Source: CBDULX01 sp048550535 (GTDB lineage: Bacteria; Pseudomonadota; Gammaproteobacteria; SZUA-229). From it: a DNA stretch of 12,907 bases. The translations under genes were made by a program, and so were the position numbers. The notes under the pieces are model-generated. The model saw only the letters and a list, made by a program, of their open reading frames with translations, was not told the origin of the DNA and did no database searches. This document shows positions 1 to 6,204 of the stretch, in pieces (positions within the stretch are counted from its first letter, which is position 1; each line of letters opens with the position of its first letter). The stretch covers positions 1 to 12,907 of the forward strand of contig JBLYYN010000187.1 of assembly GCA_048550535.1 (NCBI GenBank), written 5' to 3'.

Positions 1-285
1 AAAGCCCGTCTGGCAAGATTACAGGCTCGCATCAATGACATGGCCGCGGCCATTAGCCAGGACATGGTGGGTAGCGTGCAGCGCATTCTGGTGGAGCGGC
101 CGTCGAAAAAAGATCCAAATCAGATGGCTGGCCGCACCGAAAACAACCGGGTGGTCAATTTCGATGGTGCAGAGCGGCTGATTGGGCATTTTGTTGATGT
201 CCGCATCACAGAAGCTTTACCCAATTCCATGCAGGGCGAGTTTCTGGCCCTGGCCGATTTTGAAGCAGAACGGCTGACGGCCTGA
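1..285 (+). CDS. miaB: tRNA-2-methylthio-N6-dimethylallyladenosine synthase MiaB, C-terminal part (5' end outside window)
   Basis: The frame is open from base 1 and ends with TGA at 283-285, giving the last 94 residues. MiaB is a radical-SAM methylthiotransferase that adds the 2-methylthio group to i6A37 of tRNAs. The visible part is the end of the radical-SAM region (KARLARLQARIN helix) followed by the TRAM RNA-binding domain. That domain carries the MiaB signature around SGRTENNRVVNF, here AGRTENNRVVNFDG, and FVDVRITEALPNSMQG. The 4Fe-4S cysteines and the methylthiotransferase domain lie upstream, outside the window. The methionine at base 40 is internal and not the real start, because homology continues upstream of it. 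MiaB followed by YbeZ-YbeY-CorC-Lnt is a conserved gammaproteobacterial order, which supports the call. Confidence 0.95.
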   Translation, partial: KARLARLQARINDMAAAISQDMVGSVQRILVERPSKKDPNQMAGRTENNRVVNFDGAERLIGHFVDVRITEALPNSMQGEFLALADFEAERLTA

Positions 286-324
286 GCCCTGCAATCCCTA
301 TACTGAATACCTATACTAGACATT

Positions 325-1284
325 ATGACTCAAAGTTTGGATATTGATCTAAGTCCCGTCGATAATACCCGTCTGGCAAATCTTTGTGGCCCATTCAACG
401 AGCACCTGCGGCAGATTGAGTCACGCCTGGGAGTGGAAATCAACAACCGCAATCATCATTTCCAGCTTATTGGTGAGCCGGATGCTTTGAAAGTGGTGGC
501 CGAGATTATCAAATCCCTATACCTGGATACGGAAAAAGAAGAGTTGACGTCATCCAACGTTAATCTGATTCTGCAAGACTCGGGTCTGCAGCTGATCGTG
601 GATAACCAGGCCGAGGATATCGAGCACTGGAGCCTGAAATTGCGCAAGAGCGTAATTAAGGGGCGTGGCCCCAATCAGGTGACTTATCTGCGCAATATCA
701 TGACCCATGACCTGAACCTGGGCATAGGCCCGGCCGGAACGGGTAAAACCTACCTGGCAGTGGCCTGTGCGGTGGAAGCGCTGGAAAATGAGAAGGTGCG
801 GCGACTGGTACTGGTGCGACCCGCGGTGGAAGCCGGTGAGCGGCTGGGTTTTCTACCTGGGGATCTGGCGCAGAAAATCGATCCCTATTTACGGCCCATG
901 TACGATGCCCTGTATGAAATGCTGGGTTTCGAACGTGTGGCCAAGCTGATTGAGCGTAATGTGATTGAAATTGCACCCCTGGCTTACATGCGTGGCCGGA
1001 CATTGAATGATGCGTTTATTATTCTGGATGAGGCTCAGAACACCACCCGGGAACAAATGAAGATGTTTTTGACCCGGATTGGTTTTGGTTCCACTGCTAT
1101 AGTGACCGGAGATGTGACCCAGGTGGACTTGCCCCGGGAAACCAAATCCGGGTTGCGTCATGCCGTCGAGGTGTTGAAGGATGTAGAAGGCGTGTCCATG
1201 ACGTTTTTCAACGCCCGGGACGTAGTCCGTCACCCACTGGTGAAGCGCATCGTTACCGCTTACGACCGGTTTGAGGATAACTGA
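325..1284 (+). CDS. ybeZ: PhoH-family ATPase YbeZ
   Basis: This is a 319-aa cytoplasmic P-loop ATPase of the PhoH family. Walker A is GPAGTGKT at about residues 135-142, and Walker B is FIILDEAQN at about 231-239, the diagnostic PhoH form. A KH-like N-terminal segment precedes the ATPase domain. In E. coli YbeZ partners with YbeY in RNA metabolism and 16S rRNA maturation; that role is established for the family and not shown here. The gene starts 39 bp after miaB. No strong Shine-Dalgarno lies before the ATG at 325, so the start rests on homology and length (the E. coli protein is somewhat longer). It ends 6 bp before ybeY, so the two are probably co-transcribed and coupled. Confidence 0.95.
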   Translation: MTQSLDIDLSPVDNTRLANLCGPFNEHLRQIESRLGVEINNRNHHFQLIGEPDALKVVAEIIKSLYLDTEKEELTSSNVNLILQDSGLQLIVDNQAEDIEHWSLKLRKSVIKGRGPNQVTYLRNIMTHDLNLGIGPAGTGKTYLAVACAVEALENEKVRRLVLVRPAVEAGERLGFLPGDLAQKIDPYLRPMYDALYEMLGFERVAKLIERNVIEIAPLAYMRGRTLNDAFIILDEAQNTTREQMKMFLTRIGFGSTAIVTGDVTQVDLPRETKSGLRHAVEVLKDVEGVSMTFFNARDVVRHPLVKRIVTAYDRFEDN

Positions 1285-1290
1285 CGGGCA

Positions 1291-1743
1291 ATGACGGTGG
1301 AGCTGGATGTGGATTATCAGATTCCTCAACAGGGGTTGCCTGATGTAAAGATGTTGCAGCAGTGGGCAGAAGTGGCTCTGCCTGGCCAGGCTGATGCTCA
1401 GCTGGGTATTCGTATTGTGGATGAGACCGAAAGCCAGATGCTGAATCGTGATTATCGAGGTAAGGACAGGCCCACCAATGTCTTGTCTTTCCCCATGGAA
1501 CTCCCGGAACAGCTGGAATTGCCCATGCTGGGTGATCTGGTGATCTGTGCGCCGGTGGTGGCCAGAGAGGCAGACGAGCAGAATAAGTCATTACAGGCGC
1601 ACTGGGCGCATATGGTGATACACGGAGTACTGCATTTACAGGGCTACGATCATATTGTCGATGACGAGGCCGAACAAATGGAAGCTCTGGAAATACGATT
1701 ATTACAACAACTGGGTTTTAGCAATCCCTACGGAAATGACTGA
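1291..1743 (+). CDS. ybeY: Endoribonuclease / rRNA maturation factor YbeY
   Basis: This 150-aa protein is close to the usual ~155 aa. It carries the UPF0054 zinc motif HGVLHLQGYDH at residues 111-121, with the three zinc-ligand histidines H111, H115 and H121. The upstream conserved block YRGKDRPTNVLSFP is also present. YbeY is a metal-dependent single-strand endoribonuclease needed for 16S rRNA 3'-end processing and 70S quality control. The start ATG lies 6 bp after the ybeZ stop, and the stop TGA is immediately followed by the corC ATG (TGAATG). Translational coupling through the cluster is therefore likely. Confidence 0.96.
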   Translation: MTVELDVDYQIPQQGLPDVKMLQQWAEVALPGQADAQLGIRIVDETESQMLNRDYRGKDRPTNVLSFPMELPEQLELPMLGDLVICAPVVAREADEQNKSLQAHWAHMVIHGVLHLQGYDHIVDDEAEQMEALEIRLLQQLGFSNPYGND

Positions 1744-2607
1744 ATGAACGATCAATCGAGTGAGCCGCAACTTTCTTTTATAGAAAAACTGAGTCGGGTT
1801 TTTCTTGATGTGCCACAGGACCGGGACGAGCTAATCGACCTGCTGCAGACTTCACAAAAACGTAATCTGCTGGATATGGATGCCCTGACCATGATTGAAG
1901 GGGTGTTCCAGGTTTCTGAAATACAGGTGCGGGACATCATGATTCCCCGTTCCCATATGGTGGTGCTGGAAGCCGATAAAAGTTACGAAGAAATGATGCC
2001 TGTGGTGATTGAATCCGGACATTCGAGATTCCCAGTGATTGGCGACAGTCGTGACCAGATTGTGGGTATTTTGCTGGCCAAGGATTTACTGCGATATTGC
2101 GACCCGGAAACCCGCGAAAATTTTGATATCAAGGATGTACTACGCTCTCCGGTATTTGTGCCGGAAAGTAAACGACTGAATGTGTTGTTGAAAGAGTTTC
2201 GTTCCAGTCGTAACCACATGGCCATGGTGGTGGATGAATATGGTGGTGTGGCAGGTCTTGTGACCATTGAAGACGTACTGGAACAGATTGTGGGTGACAT
2301 CGATGATGAGCACGATATCGAAGATGTTGGCAATATTCGCCGCTTAGGTGTCAGTCGCTATACACTAAAAGCCTTAACTCCCATTGAAGAGTTCAACCAG
2401 TTCTTCAATAGCGGTTTCAGCGATGAAGACTACGACACACTGGCTGGCATGTTGATGAAACACTTCGGGCACTTGCCCAAACGGGGTGAATCGATCATGA
2501 TCGATCGTTTCCTGTTTAAGGTTATGAGTGCCGACAGTCGCCGGATAAAGCAGATCCAGGTGGTTCTGCTGCCTTCATCACGGACGGAAGTGGATGCGAA
2601 TCTCTGA
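1744..2607 (+). CDS. corC: CorC/YbeX family CBS-domain protein
   Basis: This 287-aa soluble protein has two CBS domains, at about residues 64-120 (RDIMIPRSHM..., SRFPVIGD) and 133-190 (VPESKRLNVLLKEF, VDEYGGVAGLVTIEDVLEQIVG). A CorC_HlyC transporter-associated domain follows at about 203-280. The family (YbeX in E. coli) was linked to cobalt/magnesium efflux with CorA and more recently to ribosome metabolism, which fits its place beside ybeZ and ybeY. It starts directly after the ybeY stop and overlaps the lnt start by 14 bp (2594-2607). No transmembrane domain is present, so this is the short CorC type and not a CNNM-like membrane protein. Confidence 0.94.
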   Translation: MNDQSSEPQLSFIEKLSRVFLDVPQDRDELIDLLQTSQKRNLLDMDALTMIEGVFQVSEIQVRDIMIPRSHMVVLEADKSYEEMMPVVIESGHSRFPVIGDSRDQIVGILLAKDLLRYCDPETRENFDIKDVLRSPVFVPESKRLNVLLKEFRSSRNHMAMVVDEYGGVAGLVTIEDVLEQIVGDIDDEHDIEDVGNIRRLGVSRYTLKALTPIEEFNQFFNSGFSDEDYDTLAGMLMKHFGHLPKRGESIMIDRFLFKVMSADSRRIKQIQVVLLPSSRTEVDANL

Positions 2608-4099
2608 GTTTCTAAACCATCATCAACGTACTCGCAAGTTTCTCCTCTACTTAGCACTCTTTACCGGTGGCCTGCTACTGGTATTCAGTTTTGCTCCCTA
2701 TAACCAGTTCTGGTTAGCCTACCCATTAATTGCCGGCTGGTTCCTTCTAATGGTTAATCAGTCTAGTGGCCAGGTATTCAAGCGCAGTTTCTGGTTTTCA
2801 CTGGGCTGGTTCACCCATGGCATATACTGGATTTACTATAGCCTGCATGTACATGGTGGCGCACCGGTGGCTATGGCCGTGTTCATGGTGTTCTGCCTGG
2901 CTGCGGTACTGGCCCTGTTTCCAGCGCTCTGTTTATGGCTGGCTCGTAAGTACATCGCATTGAATGAACAATGGCAGTTGCTGTTGTTATTGCCGCTGTC
3001 GGTCTTCATGGCCGAATGGTTGCGGGGCGTGGTATTAACCGGACTCCCCTGGGTACAGCTGGGCTATTCTCAGATCGACACAGTTCTGGCGGGTTATACG
3101 CCACTGGTCGGAGGCCTGGGGGTTACCGGATTAACTTTATTTATTGCCGGCATCATGGCCTATATGCTGTGGTATAAGCGGTACCTGAGGCCCATGGCAG
3201 TGATTGGGGTCATAAGTCTGCTGGGTGCAGGATTGCAGCACATTGAATGGACTGAGGCCGAAGGAAAGAGCATTCGGGTGAGCTTAATACAGGGAAACAT
3301 AGCTCAAAAGGACAAGTGGCAAGCTTATTTTTTTACACCCACACTGGATATGTATCGTGATTTGACTCGCCAGAACTGGGACAGTGATCTTATTGTCTGG
3401 CCGGAAACGGCCATTCCCGGTTACCGACATCGGGTTCAGCCGTTTCTCGAAAGTCTTAGTAAAGAGGCTGAGCAAAACCACAGTGAAGTCCTGCTGGGCC
3501 TGTTTATTCGGGACCCAGAAAAACGACGCTACTATAACAGTGTCATCAGTACCTCGGACGGCGAATATCGTAAACGTCATCTGGTGCCGCTGGGTGAGTA
3601 CTACCCTTTCCGAAGTCTGATCAGTTTTTTCAGTCGCTGGATTCGTATCCCCATGTCTGATGTTGACTTCGGCCCGGAGCAGCAGCCGCTGCTTGCTGCT
3701 GCAGGTCAGAAACTGGGCATCAGTATCTGTTTTGAAGATGTATTCGATCGCGATGTGCGGCAGACGCTACCTGAGGCCAGTATGTTGGTGAATGTGAGTA
3801 ACGATGCCTGGTTCGAAGATTCAACGGAACCCTGGCAGCATCACCAGAAAGCGCGTATGCGGGCACTGGAAAGCGGTCGTTATATGTTGCGTTCTACCAA
3901 CACCGGTGTGTCTTCCATTATTACACCCCAGGGAGATGTGCTGGCTATATCACCCCAGTTTACTCGTCATGTAATAACGGCCGATGTTCAGGGTATGACA
4001 GGACGCACACCGTATGTGTTCTGGGGAAATTATTTACTGGTGAGTCTGGCATTGTCAGTGCTGGCTGCACTAGGGTGGAAAACTCGGCCAAAACAATAA
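2594..4099 (+). CDS. lnt: Apolipoprotein N-acyltransferase Lnt
   Basis: This 501-aa inner-membrane enzyme transfers the third acyl chain to the N-terminal cysteine of lipoproteins. The N-terminal ~210 residues form several hydrophobic membrane segments. A periplasmic nitrilase-like (CN_hydrolase) domain follows at about 225-470, then a last membrane helix near 478-497. The catalytic triad is visible: E271 in WPETAIPGY, K327 in KRHLVPLGEYYPF and C379 in ISICFEDVF, corresponding to E. coli E267, K335 and C387. The start at 2594 lies inside the corC 3' end and is preceded by GGAAG at a suitable distance. It is the last gene of the miaB-ybeZ-ybeY-corC-lnt group. No convincing U-tract terminator follows directly. 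Confidence 0.96.
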   Translation: MRISEFLNHHQRTRKFLLYLALFTGGLLLVFSFAPYNQFWLAYPLIAGWFLLMVNQSSGQVFKRSFWFSLGWFTHGIYWIYYSLHVHGGAPVAMAVFMVFCLAAVLALFPALCLWLARKYIALNEQWQLLLLLPLSVFMAEWLRGVVLTGLPWVQLGYSQIDTVLAGYTPLVGGLGVTGLTLFIAGIMAYMLWYKRYLRPMAVIGVISLLGAGLQHIEWTEAEGKSIRVSLIQGNIAQKDKWQAYFFTPTLDMYRDLTRQNWDSDLIVWPETAIPGYRHRVQPFLESLSKEAEQNHSEVLLGLFIRDPEKRRYYNSVISTSDGEYRKRHLVPLGEYYPFRSLISFFSRWIRIPMSDVDFGPEQQPLLAAAGQKLGISICFEDVFDRDVRQTLPEASMLVNVSNDAWFEDSTEPWQHHQKARMRALESGRYMLRSTNTGVSSIITPQGDVLAISPQFTRHVITADVQGMTGRTPYVFWGNYLLVSLALSVLAALGWKTRPKQ

Positions 4100-4172
4100 A
4101 ATCGAATCAATTGATGACTTGATACGACACCTTGAAAATACATTCTCAAATTGAACAGACAGCCGTATTTTT

Positions 4173-4337
4173 CCAGGGAACCTCTGATTAAGTATGGTTG
4201 TAGTAGGCTGCGATAAAATTGTTTAGACTTTTCACGAAGTGAGGCGGAATAGTTATTCTATTGCAACGAACTTCGGGGAAAATCTGGACGTTTTTAGCCA
4301 GTATAAAACAATCACGACTTGATCAGAGGTTCCCTGG
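4173..4337. repeat. 165-bp foldback palindrome, MITE-like element
   Basis: The ends are inverted repeats: CCAGGGAACCTCTGAT (4173-4188) and ATCAGAGGTTCCCTGG (4322-4337) are exact complements. Pairing continues through AAGT/ACTT after one mismatch, giving 20 of 21 bp. Both arms have equal length about a centre at 4255. Further in, TTTTCACGAAGT (4229-4240) is complementary, with few differences, to the segment at 4270-4281, and AATAG (4248-4252) pairs with CTATT (4258-4262). The whole unit can fold into one long imperfect hairpin. It encodes no ORF of note. Such a layout is typical of miniature inverted-repeat transposable elements derived from insertion sequences. I saw no clear target-site duplication and cannot name a parent IS. 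As RNA it could also act as a transcript-end structure for lnt. Confidence 0.7.
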
Positions 4338-4581
4338 CATTAGTCAGTTTCAAGTTTTTAGAAAATAAAAAAACGCGAACCACACAAATAAAAGAAAAAA
4401 TTACCTATGGTGAACTGTACACAGGCGAACGAGTAGAATATTCGCGTTAATCAGCGCTTTGTTTTTTAAAAAGCCTAAAGATTCACTCAGGGTGTTTGGA
4501 GGTCTTCAGCCCAGATATGAAGCGCCAGATTAAGTCTAATATCGTCTGATCAGTTCAGAATTGAGCGACTATACTTGAGGC
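4338..4581. other. Non-coding stretch between foldback element and XRE gene
   Basis: No supported gene lies here; the only ATG-led frames are very short, for example a 9-codon one beginning near 4408. The stretch is A-rich at 4360-4400. It holds an 8-bp inverted pair AACGCGAA (4372-4379) / TTCGCGTT (4441-4448) and a tighter alternative GCGAA (4425-4429) / TTCGC (4441-4445). The latter is followed about 10 bp later by a T-rich run (TTTGTTTTTT, about 4458-4467). This could be a weak intrinsic terminator for read-through from lnt, but the spacing is poor. The strip next to 4581 is downstream of the minus-strand XRE gene and shows no clear terminator. Confidence 0.4.
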
Positions 4582-4947
4582 TTATTCATGGATGGTGGGC
4601 CTATGGCCACCACGATAATCACCTTCGTAATTGCCGGGTTGTTTAATGCTACGTATTTCATCCAGAATGGCAGAGCGGTTTTTAGTGCTTAATTGCTGGA
4701 ATAGCATCAGTAAATCCGCCAGCTCATCGTCGTCGCTATAAAAAAATGCAGTGGGTACGTTCAGTACACTGGCCAAACTGCGTACCAGTGGAAACTTGGG
4801 TAGATGGGTGCCGCGCTCATACTGGTTCATCACTGCACTGGCGTTGGATTCTTCGATTCCGGCCAGCACGCCCAGTCGTTTTTGAGATAATTCAGCTTTT
4901 TCCCGGGCCTGTTTCAGGCGTTTTGCAAATGGTGCGGGGTCAGTCAT
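4582..4947 (-). CDS. XRE-family helix-turn-helix transcriptional regulator
   Basis: This 121-aa protein has a Cro/C1-type helix-turn-helix domain at about residues 8-66. It begins FAKRLKQAREKAELSQKRLG, continues through the recognition-helix area (ESNASAVMNQYERG), and ends with the family's LPKFPLVRSLASVLNVPTAFFY segment. The C-terminal ~45 residues are acidic then basic, with no peptidase or toxin domain visible. The start ATG has AAGAG a few bases upstream on the minus strand. Divergent from it, 63 bp beyond the start, is a 36-bp palindrome overlying a promoter that points the other way. Nearer to the gene are several CTTAG/CTAAG half-site-like words. The protein is most likely a repressor of its own gene and of the divergent small ORFs. 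The operator assignment is inference. Confidence 0.88.
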   Translation of the reverse strand: MTDPAPFAKRLKQAREKAELSQKRLGVLAGIEESNASAVMNQYERGTHLPKFPLVRSLASVLNVPTAFFYSDDDELADLLMLFQQLSTKNRSAILDEIRSIKQPGNYEGDYRGGHRPTIHE

Positions 4948-4971
4948 AAGCGCTCTTCGGGTCAGTCAATC

Positions 4972-4993
4972 CTTAGAGCTAAGAATTACTTAG
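4972..4993. promoter_or_regulatory. Cluster of inverted CTTAG/CTAAG words upstream of XRE gene
   Basis: CTTAG (4972-4976), CTAAG (4979-4983) and CTTAG (4989-4993) alternate in orientation, producing two overlapping small dyads with spacers of 2 and 5 bp. The same word CTAAG recurs at 5030-5034 inside the large palindrome. The cluster lies 25-46 bp upstream of the XRE start, in its leader or promoter. It could be a second binding site for that regulator; this is inference from pattern only. Confidence 0.4.
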
Positions 4994-5003
4994 TTTTGAG
5001 GGC

Positions 5004-5031
5004 TTGAATACTATGCAATACCTAGTATACT
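5004..5031 (+). promoter_or_regulatory. Predicted sigma70-type promoter for the small-ORF transcript
   Basis: A -35 box TTGAAT (5004-5009, 4 of 6 to consensus) and a -10 box TATACT (5026-5031, 5 of 6) are separated by 16 bp on the plus strand. Transcription would begin near 5038 and give a leader of about 45 nt to the 32-codon ORF at 5083. The -10 box lies inside the 36-bp palindrome, so a bound repressor would block polymerase. Confidence 0.5.
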
Positions 5032-5045
5032 AAGTATTGCATAGT
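5010..5045. promoter_or_regulatory. 36-bp near-perfect palindrome, putative XRE operator
   Basis: The outer arms ACTATGCAATAC (5010-5021) and GTATTGCATAGT (5034-5045) are exact 12-bp inverted repeats. The core TAGTATACTA (5023-5032) is itself a perfect palindrome. Only the pair 5022/5033 (C opposite A) breaks symmetry, so 34 of 36 positions are symmetric. It covers the -10 box and the expected start point of the plus-strand promoter and lies upstream of the divergent XRE gene. It has no loop, and no U-run follows on either strand, which argues against a terminator. A DNA-binding site for a dimeric or tetrameric repressor is the best reading. Confidence 0.65.
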
Positions 5046-5082
5046 AATGCGTTGGTAAATGCTGATTATACGGGAGCAAATA

Positions 5083-5181
5083 ATGAAGCAGGGTGATATG
5101 GATCCGGTGCTACTGTTTGAGGATGTATTTGAAGCGCGGGGAGGGGAAGATGGTAATAGCTGTAACCACTGGATAGGCTAA
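5083..5181 (+). CDS. Small ORF, 32-aa hypothetical peptide
   Basis: The reading frame is ATG (5083) to TAA (5179-5181). It has an excellent ribosome-binding site GGGAG (5072-5076) 6 bp before the start, and a predicted promoter and operator just upstream. The product begins MKQGDMDPVLLFEDVFEARG and ends CNHWIG. It is acidic, has no evident membrane helix, and contains one Cys, one His and one Trp near the C-terminus. I recognise no family. The SD quality and position argue that it is translated, either as a small protein or as a leader peptide. It could alternatively be the remnant of a longer gene. Confidence 0.5.
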   Translation: MKQGDMDPVLLFEDVFEARGGEDGNSCNHWIG

Positions 5182-5298
5182 ATATTAAACCCACATTGAT
5201 TTTCTGTAGGCGGCCAGGAAAAGACTTAATGGGCTGGCCATTAGTCGTTCCTCACAAAGTCATCAGGATTAAATGTTGTTCAGGACAAGGAGAGGGTT
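5182..5298 (+). other. Leader/spacer with hairpin between the two small ORFs
   Basis: No gene is seen. GACTTAATGG (5223-5232) pairs with CCATTAGTC (5238-5246), giving a 9-bp stem with one bulged T and a 5-nt loop. A competing stem GGCCAG (5212-5217) / CTGGCC (5234-5239) shares bases with it, so the two are mutually exclusive. No U-tract follows, so this is not a classical terminator. A role in regulating the downstream 75-aa ORF is possible but speculative. Confidence 0.35.
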
Positions 5299-5526
5299 AT
5301 GGATGATGCAGAACACAATGGAATAACTAAATCCAGCAAGATGCTGGTGCTGGAAGTGAGGACCATACTGGATGTGCTCATAGGCCTGCTAGGCGGTGAG
5401 GGCGATGTTATCGAAGACCTGAGCAAGCAAGAGCTGATTCATTTTCTGAATATGGCAAGGTCTCGACTGGATACTCTCAGTTCCAAGCTGGGGCAGCGGA
5501 ACAGCGATAACCCTCCCATTAAGTAG
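5299..5526 (+). CDS. Hypothetical protein, 75 aa, helical
   Basis: The start ATG has a strong ribosome-binding site AAGGAG (5287-5292) 6 bp upstream, which supports real translation. The product is soluble and mainly helical: a polar N-terminus, a leucine/valine-rich helix (MLVLEVRTILDVLIGLLGG, about residues 15-33), then a second amphipathic helix (LSKQELIHFLNMARSRLDTL, about 42-61) and a polar tail. The pattern suggests a helical hairpin that dimerises. The first hydrophobic helix contains charged residues, so a membrane segment is unlikely. I recognise no family. It probably shares the transcript that starts near 5038, and it ends convergently to the zinc-ribbon gene, 23 bp away. Confidence 0.7.
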   Translation: MDDAEHNGITKSSKMLVLEVRTILDVLIGLLGGEGDVIEDLSKQELIHFLNMARSRLDTLSSKLGQRNSDNPPIK

Positions 5527-5540
5527 CAATCCAGAGGATG

Positions 5541-5565
5541 ACGGGCTGATTATTTATCGGCCCGT
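5541..5565 (+). terminator. Possible terminator hairpin between convergent genes
   Basis: ACGGGCTGA (5541-5549) pairs with TCGGCCCGT (5557-5565), a 9-bp stem with one G-U pair and a 7-nt loop, 15 bp after the stop of the 75-aa ORF. The following plus-strand bases (TTGAATTG) make only a weak U-tract. The right arm lies in the last codons of the minus-strand zinc-ribbon gene, so the structure straddles both gene ends. Confidence 0.45.
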
Positions 5566-6068
5566 TTGAATTGCCTGTGATTACATTCAGGGCACTGTGG
5601 GATTTCGCCGGTGGTTTGAAATTTAACCTGATGGCCGCATTCGACACAGAGCAATGTGCCGGGGCCGGTGATTTCACCAGCATGGTAAAGATTAGTTTCA
5701 CAGCTGAGGTGTGACAGCTGTTCCAGTTCCAGCCGGGTTTTGTCGGCAACGGATAAAAACAGCTCCAGTACCTTCTGCTCAATGATGTCGATGTCCAGCA
5801 TCAGCCATTCACTGAACTCCTGACTGGTTTCCATCAGATATTCGGCCGCATCATTGATGTCACGTTTTATATAGTTGCCGATTTCTTCGGCTTCTTGCAG
5901 TGTGATTTCACCCAGGTGTATGGCCTGCTTTTTGGCCATATCGATGGATGCTTGCAGTGTAGGAATGGCATTTGATTCCGCGGCTTCAATACTGTCTTTG
6001 ACTCTGGCCATCATCTGGTTATAGGCATCTACCAGTGATTGATTATCTTTATCGACCGGTGCGGTCAT
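5550..6068 (-). CDS. ybeL: Zinc-ribbon-containing protein, YbeL/DUF1451 family
   Basis: This 172-aa protein has an N-terminal helical region rich in Glu, Asp and Lys (about residues 1-120) and a C-terminal zinc ribbon. The ribbon has two CxxC knuckles, C141-C144 (CVEC) and C159-C162 (CPEC). The segment YHAGEITGPGTLLC matches the YbeL family hallmark (YHSGEV-type, just before the first knuckle). E. coli YbeL is about 160 aa, also lies beside leuS, and its function is not established. The ATG at 6066-6068 has AGAGG upstream on the minus strand. The gene is divergent from leuS across a 136-bp gap. Confidence 0.88.
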   Translation of the reverse strand: MTAPVDKDNQSLVDAYNQMMARVKDSIEAAESNAIPTLQASIDMAKKQAIHLGEITLQEAEEIGNYIKRDINDAAEYLMETSQEFSEWLMLDIDIIEQKVLELFLSVADKTRLELEQLSHLSCETNLYHAGEITGPGTLLCVECGHQVKFQTTGEIPQCPECNHRQFKRADK

Positions 6069-6204
6069 ATGCTTACCTCTAATTTAATACCTGGATTCGT
6101 CACTTCTGTGCGTATTCAGGCAATGCTGTGTTTCCATGCTTATTCGACTCATGTATCCTTCTCTCTTTTATATAGCCTAGTCTGAAGGGCTCTGTACTCC
6201 CATA
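6069..6204. other. Divergent intergenic region between ybeL-like gene and leuS
   Basis: This 136-bp gap must contain the promoters of both flanking genes. Plus-strand TTATAT/TATATA words near 6168-6174 could be a leuS -10 box, but I find no well-spaced -35 box. A GAAGGG at 6184-6189 is a rather distant ribosome-binding site for the 6205 start. No T-box or leader peptide rich in leucine codons is evident. Confidence 0.3.

Noticed and set aside
297..317. Direct repeat CCTATACT (297-304 and 310-317) before ybeZ, with -10-like TATACT words.
   Set aside because: No -35 box stands at a proper spacing for either copy, and the gene lies 39 bp from miaB inside an operon; a promoter cannot be supported.
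698..1329. Two antisense ORFs (698-1003 and 889-1329, minus strand) across ybeZ.
   Set aside because: They lie wholly or mainly opposite a well-supported gene, match no family and have no ribosome-binding site of note; they are codon-bias shadows.
5010..5045. Reading the 36-bp palindrome as a transcription terminator.
   Set aside because: It is continuous with no loop, is AT-rich, has no U-tract on either side, and lies upstream of genes on both strands.
4100..5549. CRISPR array, tRNA gene or integrase attachment site in the islet.
   Set aside because: No regularly spaced repeats, cloverleaf or tRNA-like end was found, and there is no recombinase gene in the window.
6120..6204. Possible T-box or leucine attenuator before leuS.
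   Set aside because: No leader ORF with leucine codon runs, no terminator/antiterminator pair and no T-box sequence could be seen.
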